A program made the position numbers and the translations under genes. This document shows positions 33,617 through 45,300 of a stretch of 64,000 nucleotides of DNA, piece after piece. The notes below the pieces were generated by a model. That model was given only the letters and a program-made list of their open reading frames with translations, was not told the origin of the DNA and did no database searches. Origin of the DNA: Chondrus crispus (Eukaryota; Rhodophyta; Florideophyceae; Gigartinales; Gigartinaceae); NCBI RefSeq assembly GCF_000350225.1, contig NW_005179158.1, forward strand, positions 328,298 to 392,297. Direction: 5' to 3'. Positions within the stretch are counted from its first letter, which is position 1. Every line of letters starts with the position of its first letter.

Positions 33617-34555
33617 TGTTGTAATTCTACGACCACATGCTGATATGCATGACAAACGACGACAGGTATGACACGTGTAAAATCGAAAACACTCTGCGTG
33701 ACGAGCTGAGCAAGTTTGATTTTCAACGTGTACACGTGTGGTTTCTGTACACGGTTGCACTCTACAGTACTTCAGGAGCACGTTTGGGTTTCGATGTGTA
33801 CACGTGTGAAATATGTACACGGTTGCACTGTACAGTACAATCTGAGCATGTTTCATTTTCTCCGCCCGACACGTGTATGACCTGGACACATGTCCTCATT
33901 ACACTGTCGGACGCGTACAGTACGCTTGCAGTCTTACAGACAAAGTATAGAACCTTTGTGGCGGGTGCCTGGCACGTGCCAAAGGTTTACAGCGTCCATG
34001 GAGTGCAGCACGGGTACAGCAGGACACAAAGATACCGTTGGGCGAGTTTTGAATTCGTAAGGCAAAATGTGCACTGTTGTAATTGACATTGGACAGGACC
34101 TCACGAGAGATTCAGATTCATAAGGCAACGTGTGCGCTGTAAACAGTCCTTGCAGGATTGATTTGAATTCGTAAGGCAACGTGTGAGCTGTAAACGTGCC
34201 TTACGAATTTGTGCCACGCTGGATTTGGAATAGTAAGGGAATTTGTGCTTTGCTGTGCTTTGTTGTACTGCCTTACTAATTTCTCCGTCATGACAGTGCT
34301 AATTCGTAAGGCGGTTTTCTGTTCTGTTTGTTGGGCCATCGCCAGTTTGGCTGAGTAGCAAGACGGGCACATGTGTTAGAGCCAATACATTTGTAGTATG
34401 TGTGTCGTAGTGTTTGGTAGTAGAGTTCTACAAGATTGCAGAAGTGTATAAGTAGTGCCAGAAGTTGGCGACTCAAAGTAAATCGGCACCCAATTCTTCA
34501 ACTTTACCTCATCAACCGTCCTTCGAATCCCCTTGGCCCCGCTGACCTACCATTA
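33617..34555 (+). repeat. CopC-2 3' LTR
   Basis: 939 bp, same ends as the 5' LTR, followed by AATAC. There is no polypurine tract directly before it, in line with the shortened interior. Confidence 0.88.
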
Positions 34556-35306
34556 AATACATGTAAGTCACACGAGTACTGTCATGAACTTGCATCCAAC
34601 GGCGCACCATGACGAGAGCACAGTGCAACGGGGCATGCTCACGCAAGACTCGCATACAGCGTGACGCGTACACAGAATAATCGCACAACTGTATTCCTCT
34701 CGCCACAAGTACTTGTTGTACTTTTGATTCACATGTACTGTACTCGGACACGCGCAGGATCGCAAACAGTCTGACACTGTAAAACTGTAAACCCTCATGT
34801 GCATACACCTGGATGCGTGTACATGTGTACGTACACGAATCCACCTGGCGATGTGTACATGTGTACACGGCATACATGTGTCCCGCCCGGGGGCCCCATG
34901 CAATTACCCATTACAACCATGGCAAACCACTTGAAATCCCCAAAACAACGTAATTATGGCATATACAGGCCATTTAAAGTACATCACAAGGCCAATGACG
35001 CACACGTGGACAACGCTCGACCAACAGATTTGCAGCATTAGACCTGAGGGCCAATAGAATTGCAGTATTTCCTGTGTAGTCTATAGTGCTACGGGCCAAG
35101 GTTCCACTTGGCAAAACTATGCAAATTTGCATGACCCTCCGAGAGGCCACTTTCGTCCCGGGAACCCCAAAATCTGGGATTTTACACGTGTTATGTCGTG
35201 ATATGGGTAAGAGCGCCCGGACCGTGCAGTCATGTACACGTGTCACTCGATTTTGACCTTTTCAGATAACAGCATGTGGTCGCACATTTTCAATACCTCC
35301 CCTCGA

Positions 35307-38300
35307 TCACATGCTTTGGGCAGCTTTGCACTCGGAAAGCCCAACCATGCCCACGAACTTTTCAAACAGCACGCGACCAAGTGGTTTGGTCAGCATATCG
35401 GCTGGCATTTCTGTTGTCGGACAATGGTACAATGTGACCAGTTTTCGCTGCACCGCATCTCGAACAAAATGATACGTAATATCAATGTGCTTGTTCCGAC
35501 GATTTGTAGATTCGTTCTGAGCAAACGCAATCGTACCAGCGTTGTCACATCCAACACGAATTGTTGGATCCGAATTCGCACCAAGTACATCGGCATGGAA
35601 GCGTCGAAGCCACGCAGCCTCTTTGCATGCTTCACTGAGTGCGATGTATTCTGCCTCACAAGTAGACTTTGCAACTACTGTTTGTTTCCGGGAAGCCCAA
35701 CTGATAGGCCCATCACAAAGCTTGAACACGTACCCACTCGTTGATTTTCGTGATTCAAGGCATCCACCCCAATCTGCGTCGCTATACCCATGAAGTTCCG
35801 TACCAAGATCATCTTTACCAAACACTATTCCAAGATGCTGGGACCCACGCAAGTATCTCAAAACACGTTTCACACCTGTCCGATGCGAATCGTGAGGGTC
35901 GGCACAGTGTTGAGATAACTTTCCAATGGCATACGCAATATCGGGGCGGGTCCCGACCATTAGGAACATTAGACATCCAATGGCCTGACGATATGGTTCA
36001 AAGCATGGGTTGTCATCAGTGCCAGTTTCGGCCACTTGCATTGTGACATGTCGAGACTGTTCCATCGGAGTAACGCAAGGATTGCATGCCGACATTTTGA
36101 ACCGTTTCAGTACTGCTTGGGCATACTTCGACTGCGTGACGGTCAGGACGTGTTTAGAACGTATACGGTCGATCTCTAGACCAATACAAGTCTTTGCTTC
36201 GCCAAGGTCTTTCATATCGAATCGTTTGTTGAGTTCATTTTTCATCCATAATATGGCCTCCAAGTCACTTCCAGCTAGCAGCAGATCGTCCACGTACAAC
36301 GCGATAATCATGATGACATTGCCTTGACGTTGAATGTAAAGACATGGGTCGCTGCGTGTAGTGTTGAAACCAAGTTCAGTGATCAGAAACTCATCGATCT
36401 TACTATGCCATTGGCGATGGGCTTGCTTAAGACCATAGATTGCTTTCAGAAGTTTACACACCGAATCAGGTTTGACTTTGTCGATGCATCCTTCAGGTTG
36501 CTCCATGTAGATTTCTTCGTGAAGGTCACCGTTGAGGAAGGCAGTCACCACGTCCATCTGATGCAGCTCAAGGTCAAAGTGCGCAACCAGTGCCAGCAGC
36601 AGACGGATAGTTGTGAACTTGATGACAGGGGCGAAAGTTTCAGTGTAATCGATGCCTTCTACTTGTTGAAAGCCTCGTGCCACAAGACGTCCCTTTGCAG
36701 TTTCGACCAATTTTCCGGACTCGTCAGGAAGTTGCTTCACTCCGAAAACCCACCTGGACGTCAGGACGTTTGATGCTTGAGATCTTGGAACAAGTGTCCA
36801 TGTTTTGTTTTTGTGTTGTGAAGCAAGTTCTTTGTCGATGCCCTTCTGCCAGAAGCGAGCTTTTGGAGAATCCATAGCTTGCTTGTACGAGTTTGGGATT
36901 TCCGTTATCATATGGGCGTGGCTAAGGAGTCCAGCAGTCACCAAAGCTGCTGCCCACCACGCCCCAGGCGTTTTGCGAACGCGAGTGGACGGACGGAGAT
37001 TAGTTGGCGGATCAATCGTTTCTTCCTCAACTACGTGTTGCTCAACTGTTTCGGTAGTTTCGTCCTCCCCTGGAGTTGGGGAGGAGTTGGAGGATTCATC
37101 AGAGTCTTGTTGTTCATCCGGCGATGATGCTTCTGATGCCACTGCATCATTTTCTGCAACTTCCTCATCGATGTTCAAGTTGATTGTGTCATCATCAGTT
37201 GTAGCCTTCTCGTTTGTATCCATCGGTTCACCAGATTTGCCTCCCGTGGACTCGTCAAAAGTAACATCTCTGGATACGATCACTTTGTGCAAATCACCAT
37301 CCCACAACTTGTAAGCTTTCGTATTTTCAGCATACCCTAGAAACATTGCCTCCTTCGCACGGGCGTCAAGTTTCTGGATGTTGTGTTTTGGTAATGTATA
37401 CCAACACTTTGAACCGAAAACACGCAAATGACCAACATTTGGCACAGATTTCATCCATAAGTGGTAGGGGTCATCTTGGGGGGAATGGCACGTGACGTGA
37501 CTCGATTTCGAACGTACACTGCATTGGCAAGTGCTTCTGCCCAGAACCCCTTTGTAACTTTCTTGTGCGCTAGCATGGAGCGCACCAAGTTTACCAAAGT
37601 TCTGTTCAGTCGTTCGGCGACGCCATTTTGCTCCGGTGTGTACGCGGTCGTCATTTGATGCTGAGTACCATTTGCAATCAGAAAAGACTTAAACTCCGTG
37701 GACAGATACTCACCACCTCGATCGGTGCGAAGCACTTTGATCTTGCGACCAGTGTGAGTCTGAGCAAGTTGTGCAAACATTTTGTATCGTTCAAATGCTT
37801 CTGATTTATGGTGCATAGGGTACACTACTGACCAGTTTGACTGATCATCTATGAAGGTAATGAAGTACTTGGCACCACCAATGGACTGCACCTCTAAGGG
37901 GCCACAAACATCAGAGTGAAATAAGTCTAGACAGAAGTATGCCCGCCTCGAGGACCGCTCTTTTGGGATCACAGATCGAGTGGCTTTGCCGTAGACGCAC
38001 GCAGAACATTTTTCCGAGATGCAATCATTGTCAGTATTGTTAATTTTGTTAGCCTCATTACCAAGTAGTTTGACTCCACTTACCACATTGTCACGAATCA
38101 TCGAAGCAATACCTTGAGAATGCACATGTGCAAAGCGCTCATGCCACGTTTGCAGGGTGGCAGCATGTGCAGATCCGATGTCACTGACGATGTCGAGAAC
38201 GTAAAGTTCTCCAACCAATGTCGCAGTCGCCACTACAGTTGAGCCTCGTCTGATCATGCATTTTCCATTTTCGAACCCAACTTTTAGTCCAAGTTCAGTC

Positions 38301-39424
38301 ATTCGACTGACAGAGAGCAGAGAGAACGCAAAGTCCGGAACGTGCAATACATCCGTCAACTTGCACGGTTCGATGCGGCCATTCACATTTAACTTCAAGT
38401 GAACGTCACCACGGCCGGCAACCTTTGCACTAGCCTTGGTTCCCATCTGAACAGAGGCGGATTCAAGTGGCTCATACGTTGCAAACAGAGATCGGTCATA
38501 TGTAATATGAGCTGTACAAGCTGAATCTACGAGCCACGAAGGCAACATCTCCATATCGTTCGTGTGCGAAGCTTTGGACATCAGACATGTGAAGTCGACG
38601 CTGTTTACAACCATGTCGGGATCAGGTTTCTGTGTGACAAATGCACATTGTTTCCGCTGAGACATACGCGGTTTATATCCGCTAGGAGGAGCCAGGCGAC
38701 GCCCATTCAAATCCTTTCCCCAGCAGCGGGTTGCCGTATGGCCTGTATGACCGCAGTTCGTGCATTTGTAATCGTTTATGTCCCGATTGTTCGGGGCACG
38801 ATTAACCAGAGCCGATGTCTGTGAGGAGCTAGACTTCATGTTTGCTCGTTGCTCTTCCTGCAGCAAACGACTTTTCACAAAGTCCAAACTGAATATCTTT
38901 TCCTCATTACCGAGAGCATCAAGTGCAACGATGAGAGCCTCGAAACGGGCAGGCAGATCGTTGAGCACTGCCATGGCCATCTCCTTGTCATCGATGTTTA
39001 CGCTCATTGACTTGAGGATGGCTGCCAGCTGCTTGACACGATTGATGTATGCAAGCACCTTTTCACCGGAAAGCATCTTCACAGTGTAGAACTCACGACG
39101 TGCAGCTAGTTTGTTCAGCAAAGTGTGCCTCTCAAACACGTTGACAATAGCTTCCCACATCTCATGAGCAGTATCAACATCACGTACATGCTCAAGATGC
39201 TCATCTGATAGGGAGAGACCAATCAGTGCTTTAGCTTTACTGTCATCTCTGATCCACTTCTTACGCTCTTCCGCGCGTTCCTCACTTGGAACTCTTCCCT
39301 CAACGATGTATTGGTCAACATCACGTAGAGCAAGCAGAAGTTGTATTTTCTGCTTCCACACGTAGAAGTTGGAGTCCGTCAGTTTGTCGATTCTGATGGA
39401 TCCTCCTCCTCCTTGATCTTCCAT
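35307..39424 (-). pseudogene. CopA-3 Gag-Pol (about one break)
   Basis: Starts at MEDQGGGG (39424) and shows the same domain series as CopA-1 and CopA-2: Gag, CCHC, protease, integrase, RT (YVDD) and RNase H, ending ...AAQSM at 35307. Two long frames meet near the integrase C-terminal region, so the gene is broken about once; otherwise it is close to CopA-1. Confidence 0.88.
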
Positions 39425-39596
39425 TTTAGTGCAAATAAACTTCAAGTATTCGAAAATCCGTTCGGGGATCCCAAGCCGTTAACCGATAGTCAACACAATG
39501 GCAAGGCCACCTGTCTAAGAAATTCGATATGATTACTATGAAGTTGCACTAGGAGAAATTTGCGAACAGATATGTGAATTTATTTGGATGAAATCC

Positions 39597-40139
39597 CTAA
39601 CTATTCTGTTCACAAACTACCTTTAAGTGTGCGGCACCGTTCTCGTGGCACTTCAGGTGCCCGTGAGACTCAAAGACGCGATTGCAAGGGATACAACGCG
39701 GAGTCTCCTTAGCGTTGGCAACTTGAATGCGATGAGACCTAGACTGAATGTGGTCGTAAAAGGCCTTCGCACTATTGCCACTAACGCCGCACACTTTACA
39801 ATACCGCTTATACCGCGGGCACACCTTACGATTCCTCTTGCACTCACGCTTAAACTCTTTATCCGCGAGAACAGCCACTTTCCGAGCAGAAAGTCGATGC
39901 GTAGTTCTCTTTATTGGTGCGGGAACAGAGCGCGGAATACGAGGAATCCTATATGGTGTGCAACTCGAGGACGGACCCGGAAGCGCGAGCCGAGGTGAAG
40001 GTTGATCCTCAGGCTCAAGCACCTCAACGGATACGACCTCCGATGTCCGAACCGTTCGACCGGTGACCAGCTTCCCAGGCGCAGAGCGCACCGGTACTAA
40101 TTCCAGATCTAACACAACCCCGTAAAAACAGGTATTCAC
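39597..40139 (-). CDS. CopA-3 accessory zinc-finger protein
   Basis: Third copy of the 180-codon frame, fully open although this copy's pol gene is not. It differs from the other two at about four residues, none of them a finger Cys or His. Same position: between leader and gag. Confidence 0.72.
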   Translation of the reverse strand: MNTCFYGVVLDLELVPVRSAPGKLVTGRTVRTSEVVSVEVLEPEDQPSPRLALPGPSSSCTPYRIPRIPRSVPAPIKRTTHRLSARKVAVLADKEFKRECKRNRKVCPRYKRYCKVCGVSGNSAKAFYDHIQSRSHRIQVANAKETPRCIPCNRVFESHGHLKCHENGAAHLKVVCEQNS

Positions 40140-40645
40140 AATAAGGAATATGAAGATAATCGTCAGTAACAGATTTTGGAATTATTGCTCTTAAGAACCA
40201 CCAAAACGTGCAAAGACAATCACTTAGATGTGTAGGAAATGGAAAAAAACTCAAAACTTACTTTGCATGAGAGAACGAAGAAAAACCAAATGCGAGATTG
40301 ACGACGACGGCGGTAGCGGGAGCGGAAACGAAGACGAAGACCAAAGACAGAGACAGCACCAAGAACCACAGCAAGAACGAAAGCCAAACCAAGAACAAAG
40401 ACAACGAAGACAGCGGGGGCGATGACCAAAACCAATTCACACAAGAGAGCAAGAACGACAGCAGCAGCAAAAACCAAAACCAAGAACGACGGCAAGAACG
40501 AGAGCGACAACGACAGCGAGAAGACCAGCGGAAAGAACGACGAGAAACGGCAGCGAAAACGACAGCGACAACGACGGCAGAAACAACGGAACGAGAACGA
40601 CAGACTCATGCAGTGAAACAACAGCGAGGGACTGGGCCCATAACC
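40140..40645 (-). other. CopA-3 leader and primer site
   Basis: Primer site at 40632-40645, pyrimidine-rich leader (seen as purine-rich on the plus strand), ATG plus donor-like GTAAGT conserved near 40257-40268. No other gene. Confidence 0.7.
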
Positions 40646-41896
40646 TAATGGTAGGTTCGGAAGAGCAAGGGAAAGAAGGAAGGCAGGTTGATGTGTGTGA
40701 GTGAAGGAGTTGGTGCCGAGGTTTACTTTGAAGCCGTTTTCCTGCGATACTTATACACTTCGAGTGCTACACTATCGCTCTACTCCGACTCCCAGTAAAC
40801 CATACTCTACTATGCGCGACCAAGCGCGGTCCTCTTGTGGCCCGACCACACTGTTCGATTTCCACCTTACAAATCGATTCGTAACTATTAGCTCACAACT
40901 ATTTCTACACATTCCAAATGACTGTAAACCATGGCCCTATGCATGCAACTGTTTCACACCTTACTAATCTGCATCCAGTCATGCCAGACTTCATTGTTGT
41001 GCAACGAACAACTTGGCACTTGTCTATTTCCAACAACGCAAACGTCTTTCATATCACAATCGCCATACGTATCCTTGTTTCTCACCTTACTAATTTCGCC
41101 AAGCACTGTCAGATAATTATGGCAAGTTATAACAATGTGCATCCAGACTTTCTACACAACTCACATGAGAATACATGTAAGTCACACGAGTACTGTCATG
41201 AACTTGCATCCAACGGCGCACCATGACGAGAGCACAGTGCAACGGGGCATGCTCACGCAAGACTCGCATACAGCGTGACGCGTACACAGAATAATCGCAC
41301 AACTGTATTCCTCTCGCGAGAAGTACTTGTTGTACTTTTGATTCACATGTACTGTACTCGGACACGCGCAGGATCGCAAACAGTCTGACACTGTAAAACT
41401 GTAAACCCTCATGTGCATACACCTGGATGCGTGTACATGTGTACGTACACGAATCCACCTAGCGACGTGTACATGTGTGCACGGCATACATGTGTCCCGC
41501 CCGGGGGCCCCATGCAATTACCCATTACAACCATGGCAAACACCTTGAAACCCCCAAAACAACGTAATTATGGCATATACGGGCCATTTAAAGTACATCA
41601 CAAGGCCAATGACGCACACGTGGACAACGCTCGACCAATAGATTTGCAGCATTAGACCTGAGGGCCAATAGAATTGCAGTATTTCCTGTGTAGTCTATAG
41701 TGTTCCACTTGGCAAAACTATGCAAATTTGCATGACCCTCCGAGAGGCCACTTTCGTCCCGGGAACCCCAAAATCTGGGATTTTACACGTGTCATGTCGT
41801 GATATGGGTAAGAGCGCCCGGACCGTGCAGTCATGTACACGTGTCACTCGATTTTGACCTTTTCAGATAACAGCATGTGGTCGCACATTTTCAATA
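40646..41896 (-). repeat. CopA-3 5' LTR
   Basis: 1251 bp, slightly shorter than the 1264-bp standard. Its outer flank ATTGA lies within a CopC LTR, not in the CopC-1 sequence seen at the other end of the array. Confidence 0.88.
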
Positions 41897-42339
41897 ATTG
41901 AAAACTCGCGCAACGGTATCTTTGTGTCCTGCTATGCTGTACCCGTGCTGCACTCCATGGACGCTGTAAACCTTTGGCCCGTGCCAGGCACCCGCCACCA
42001 AGGTTCTACACTTTGTCTGTAAGACTGCAGGCGTACTGTACGCGTCCGACAGTGTAATGAGGACATGTGTCCAGGTCATACACGTGTCGGGCGGAGAAAA
42101 TGAAACATGCTCAGATTGTACAGCACACGGCAACTGTGTACATATTTCACACGTGTACACGTTGAAAACCAAACGTGCTCCTAAAGTACTGTAGAGTGCA
42201 ACCGTGTACAGATATCACACGTGTAAACGTTGAACACAAAACATGTTCAGCTCGCCTCGCAGAGTGTTTTCGATTTCACAGGCGTCGAACCTGTCGTCGT
42301 GTGTCATGCATATCAGCATGTGGTCGTAGAATTACAACA
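41897..42339 (-). repeat. CopC-4 3' LTR, first part
   Basis: Matches the first 440 or so bp of the CopC LTR on the minus strand; the remainder is replaced by the CopA array at 41896. Confidence 0.85.
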
Positions 42340-42350
42340 CTCCCCCTCGA

Positions 42351-45300
42351 TCACATGCTTTTACCAGAAGTAGCTACTGCAAGCCCTAGAAGTTCTACAA
42401 ACTTCTGGAACAGAACTCGCCCAAGTGGTTTCGTCAGGATATCTGCAGGCATGGAAGTGGTCGGGCAATGTGACAAAGATATGACGTTTCTCTTAATTGC
42501 ATCTCGTACATAGTGGTATTTCACATCAACATGTTTGTTACGACGGTTGACCGATTCATTCTGTGCATACGAAATCGTCCCTGCATTGTCACACCCCATC
42601 ACAATCGTGGGATCAGAATCAAGTCCAAGAACATCAGCAACCACTTGACGCAACCAAGTGGCCTCCTTACACGCTTCACATAGTGCAATGTACTCAGCTT
42701 CACACGTCGAAGTTGCAACCACAGTCTGTTTCCGGGAACTCCAACTGATCGCTCCACCGCAGAACTTGAAAACATATCCGCTGGTCGACTTGCCAGAGTC
42801 TGAACAACCGGCCCAGTCAGATTCACTGAAGCCGAACAACTCCGGCGATTTAGATTTATTGTCAAACACGATTCCTAAGTTTCGAGTCCCTTGCACGTAT
42901 CGCATTACTCGTTTCACAACTGCCCAGTGTGACTCACATGGGTTGGTAGAATGTTGAGAAAGCTTTCCAATCGCATATGCCAAGTCTGGACGAGTGCCAA
43001 CCATCACGTACATCAGGGATCCCACTGCCTCACGATACGGTACATTTGTTTCGGAGTCGTTTTCGCTTGAAATCGTGGTTGTGTGACCTTGTTCCATTGG
43101 AGTCAGAGAGGGGTTACACGTTGACATTCGAAAACGCTCAAGCACTTTTGATGCATACTTAGTTTGAGTGAGACTCAAAGTCTTGGCGCTGCAATCCCTT
43201 TGAATTTCAAGACCAATGCAGACTTTTGCTTCACCAAGGTCTTTCATCTCAAACCGTTTATTAAGCTCCCCCTTCATCCATTTGATTGCATCGATATCAC
43301 TACCGGCGAGTAACAAGTCATCGACATAAAGTGCAATCAGCATGATAGTGTTACCGATGCGTTTAATGTAGAGACAAGGATCACTACGCGAAGTCTCGAA
43401 TCCCAATTCACCAATTAAGAAATCATCCACTTTGGCATGCCATTGACGATGTGCTTGTTTAAGACCGTAAAGTGCTTTCAAAAGTTTACACACGTGGTCA
43501 CTTTTGCTTTTGTCAATGCACCCTTCGGGTTGCTCCATGTAGATGTCTTCATCCAAGTCGCCGTTCAAAAACGCAGTCACGACATCCATCTGATGAAGTT
43601 CGAGGTCGTAATGAGCAACTAAGGCAAGAAGTAGACGAATAGTGGTAAACTTTATGACAGGGCCATATGTCTCAGTATAGTCAAGACCTTGCACTTGCTG
43701 GAATCCACGAGCGACAAGTCTGGCTTTTGCACTTTCAACTATATTGCCATTTGCATCAGGCAGTTGCTTGACATTGAAAACCCATCGAGATGTCAAGATG
43801 TTTGACGCCTCAGATCGAGGAACAAGTTTCCAAGTCCGATTCTTAGTCTGTGAGGCAAGTTCTTTGTCAATGCCGGTCTGCCAAAATGCAGCTCTAGGAC
43901 CGTTGGTTGCCTGGTTGAAAGTCTTGGGACCTTCAATAGCGACATGCGCATGTGAAAGAAGAGCAGCTGCAACGTTGCTCCTCCACCATGATCCGGGAGG
44001 TCTGCTGACTCGAGACGATCTTCGCACAGCTGGAGTCGGAGTTGGAGGAGTGACATTCGGAGTTTCGACGGCAGTTGGTACATCATCTTCATCTTCATCA
44101 TTCTCACTTACAGAATGAGCACCATCGTTTTCAAGAACCTCCTCCGAAACTTCATCCTCTTCAGAACCGACCTCATCCGTATTTGGGGTATCAGCTGTAT
44201 TCCCATTGTCGCCATCGAGCAGTACAACGTCAACATCAGAGTTGATTGAATCACCTTCGTGTGCAGGAATGTCATGCATACCACATGTCGATTCATCAAA
44301 CTTGACATCCCGTGACACAACAATTTTATTCAACTCTCCGTCCCAAAGTTTGTATGCCTTACTGCATTGCGAGTACCCAAGAAACATCGCTTCACGCGCT
44401 CGCAAGTCCAGCTTACGGAGCTCTAATTTTGGTAATGTATACCAACACTTTGACCCAAATACTCGCAAATGGCCAACATTTGGAGTAGAATTCATCCAAA
44501 TGTGGTGCGGAGTTGTATTAACGGGCAAAGCGCGTGAAGTAACTCGATTACGTACATATACCGAAGTGGCAAGAGCCTCGGCCCAGAATCGCTTACTGAC
44601 CTGTTTATGAGAAAGCATTGAGCGGACAAGATCAATCAAAGTTCGATTTAAACGTTCAGCAACACCGTTTTGTTCAAGGGTGTACGCCGTTGTGAGTTGG
44701 TGCTGCGTACCGTTTAAATCTAAATGCGACTTGAATTCCGTCGACAAGTACTCTCCCCCTCGATCAGTGCGAAGCACCTTTACTTTGCGACCAGTGTGGG
44801 TTTGAGCCAACTTTTCATACAACTTGTATTTTGCAAACGCCTCAGATTTATTTCTCATCGTGTACACAACTACCCAGTTCGAGTGATCATCTACAAATGT
44901 AATGAAGTATCTCGAACCACCAATGGACTGTACTTCGAGCGGACCGCAAACGTCAGAATGTCCCAAGTCAAGACAGTTCTGTGCTCGAAACGATGATCGC
45001 TGTTTTGGGATTACTGATCGCGTTGCTTTGCCAAACACACACGCAGAACAAATGGGAGAGTGATTGTCAGACTTCAGATTCATTGCACTGATGACATCGC
45101 TTTGACGAACGTTGATGCCACTTACCACATTATTGTGAATCATTGATGCGATTCCTTGTACATTAACATGGGCCATGCGTTCATGTAGCGTCTGCAGGGT
45201 AACTACGTGAGCAGAAAAGGTTTCATTCATGACGTCAAGTATGTACAAATCCCCAACTTGACTCGCTGTGGCAACTACAGTTGGTCCTGCAGTAACGCGG

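Larger units (their letters stand above)
21049..34555 (+). mobile_element. CopC-2, Ty1/copia element with CopB inside it
   Basis: Two 939-bp LTRs (21049-21987, 33617-34555) with perfect AATAC duplications (21044-21048, 34556-34560), inside the CopA-1/CopA-3 shared LTR. Interior parts: primer site, leader (split by CopB), and gag-protease-integrase plus the very start of RT. The RT/RNase H part is not present, so this is a defective, non-autonomous copy. About 13 LTR differences by eye make it fairly young. Confidence 0.88.
12612..35295 (-). repeat. Shared CopA LTR (5' of CopA-1, 3' of CopA-3), in three pieces
   Basis: Pieces at 12612-13006, 20915-21048 and 34561-35295 sum to exactly 1264 bp, the CopA LTR length, once the target duplications of the two insertions are set aside. 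CopA-2 splits the first and second pieces; CopC-2 splits the second and third. CopA-1's primer site abuts the left end and CopA-3's polypurine tract abuts the right end, so one LTR serves two elements. Confidence 0.88.
5997..41896 (-). mobile_element. CopA-1/CopA-3 tandem copia array sharing one LTR
   Basis: Minus-strand array: LTR (5997-7260), interior of CopA-1 (7261-12611), shared LTR (12612-35295, split by two later insertions), interior of CopA-3 (35296-40645), LTR (40646-41896). Flanks do not match: GTACG on the left (5992-5996, CopC-1 integrase), ATTGA on the right (41897-41901, a CopC LTR). The simplest origin is recombination between LTRs of two separately inserted CopA elements, with loss of what lay between. 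CopA-1 looks whole in its interior; CopA-3 has about one break in pol. Confidence 0.8.
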
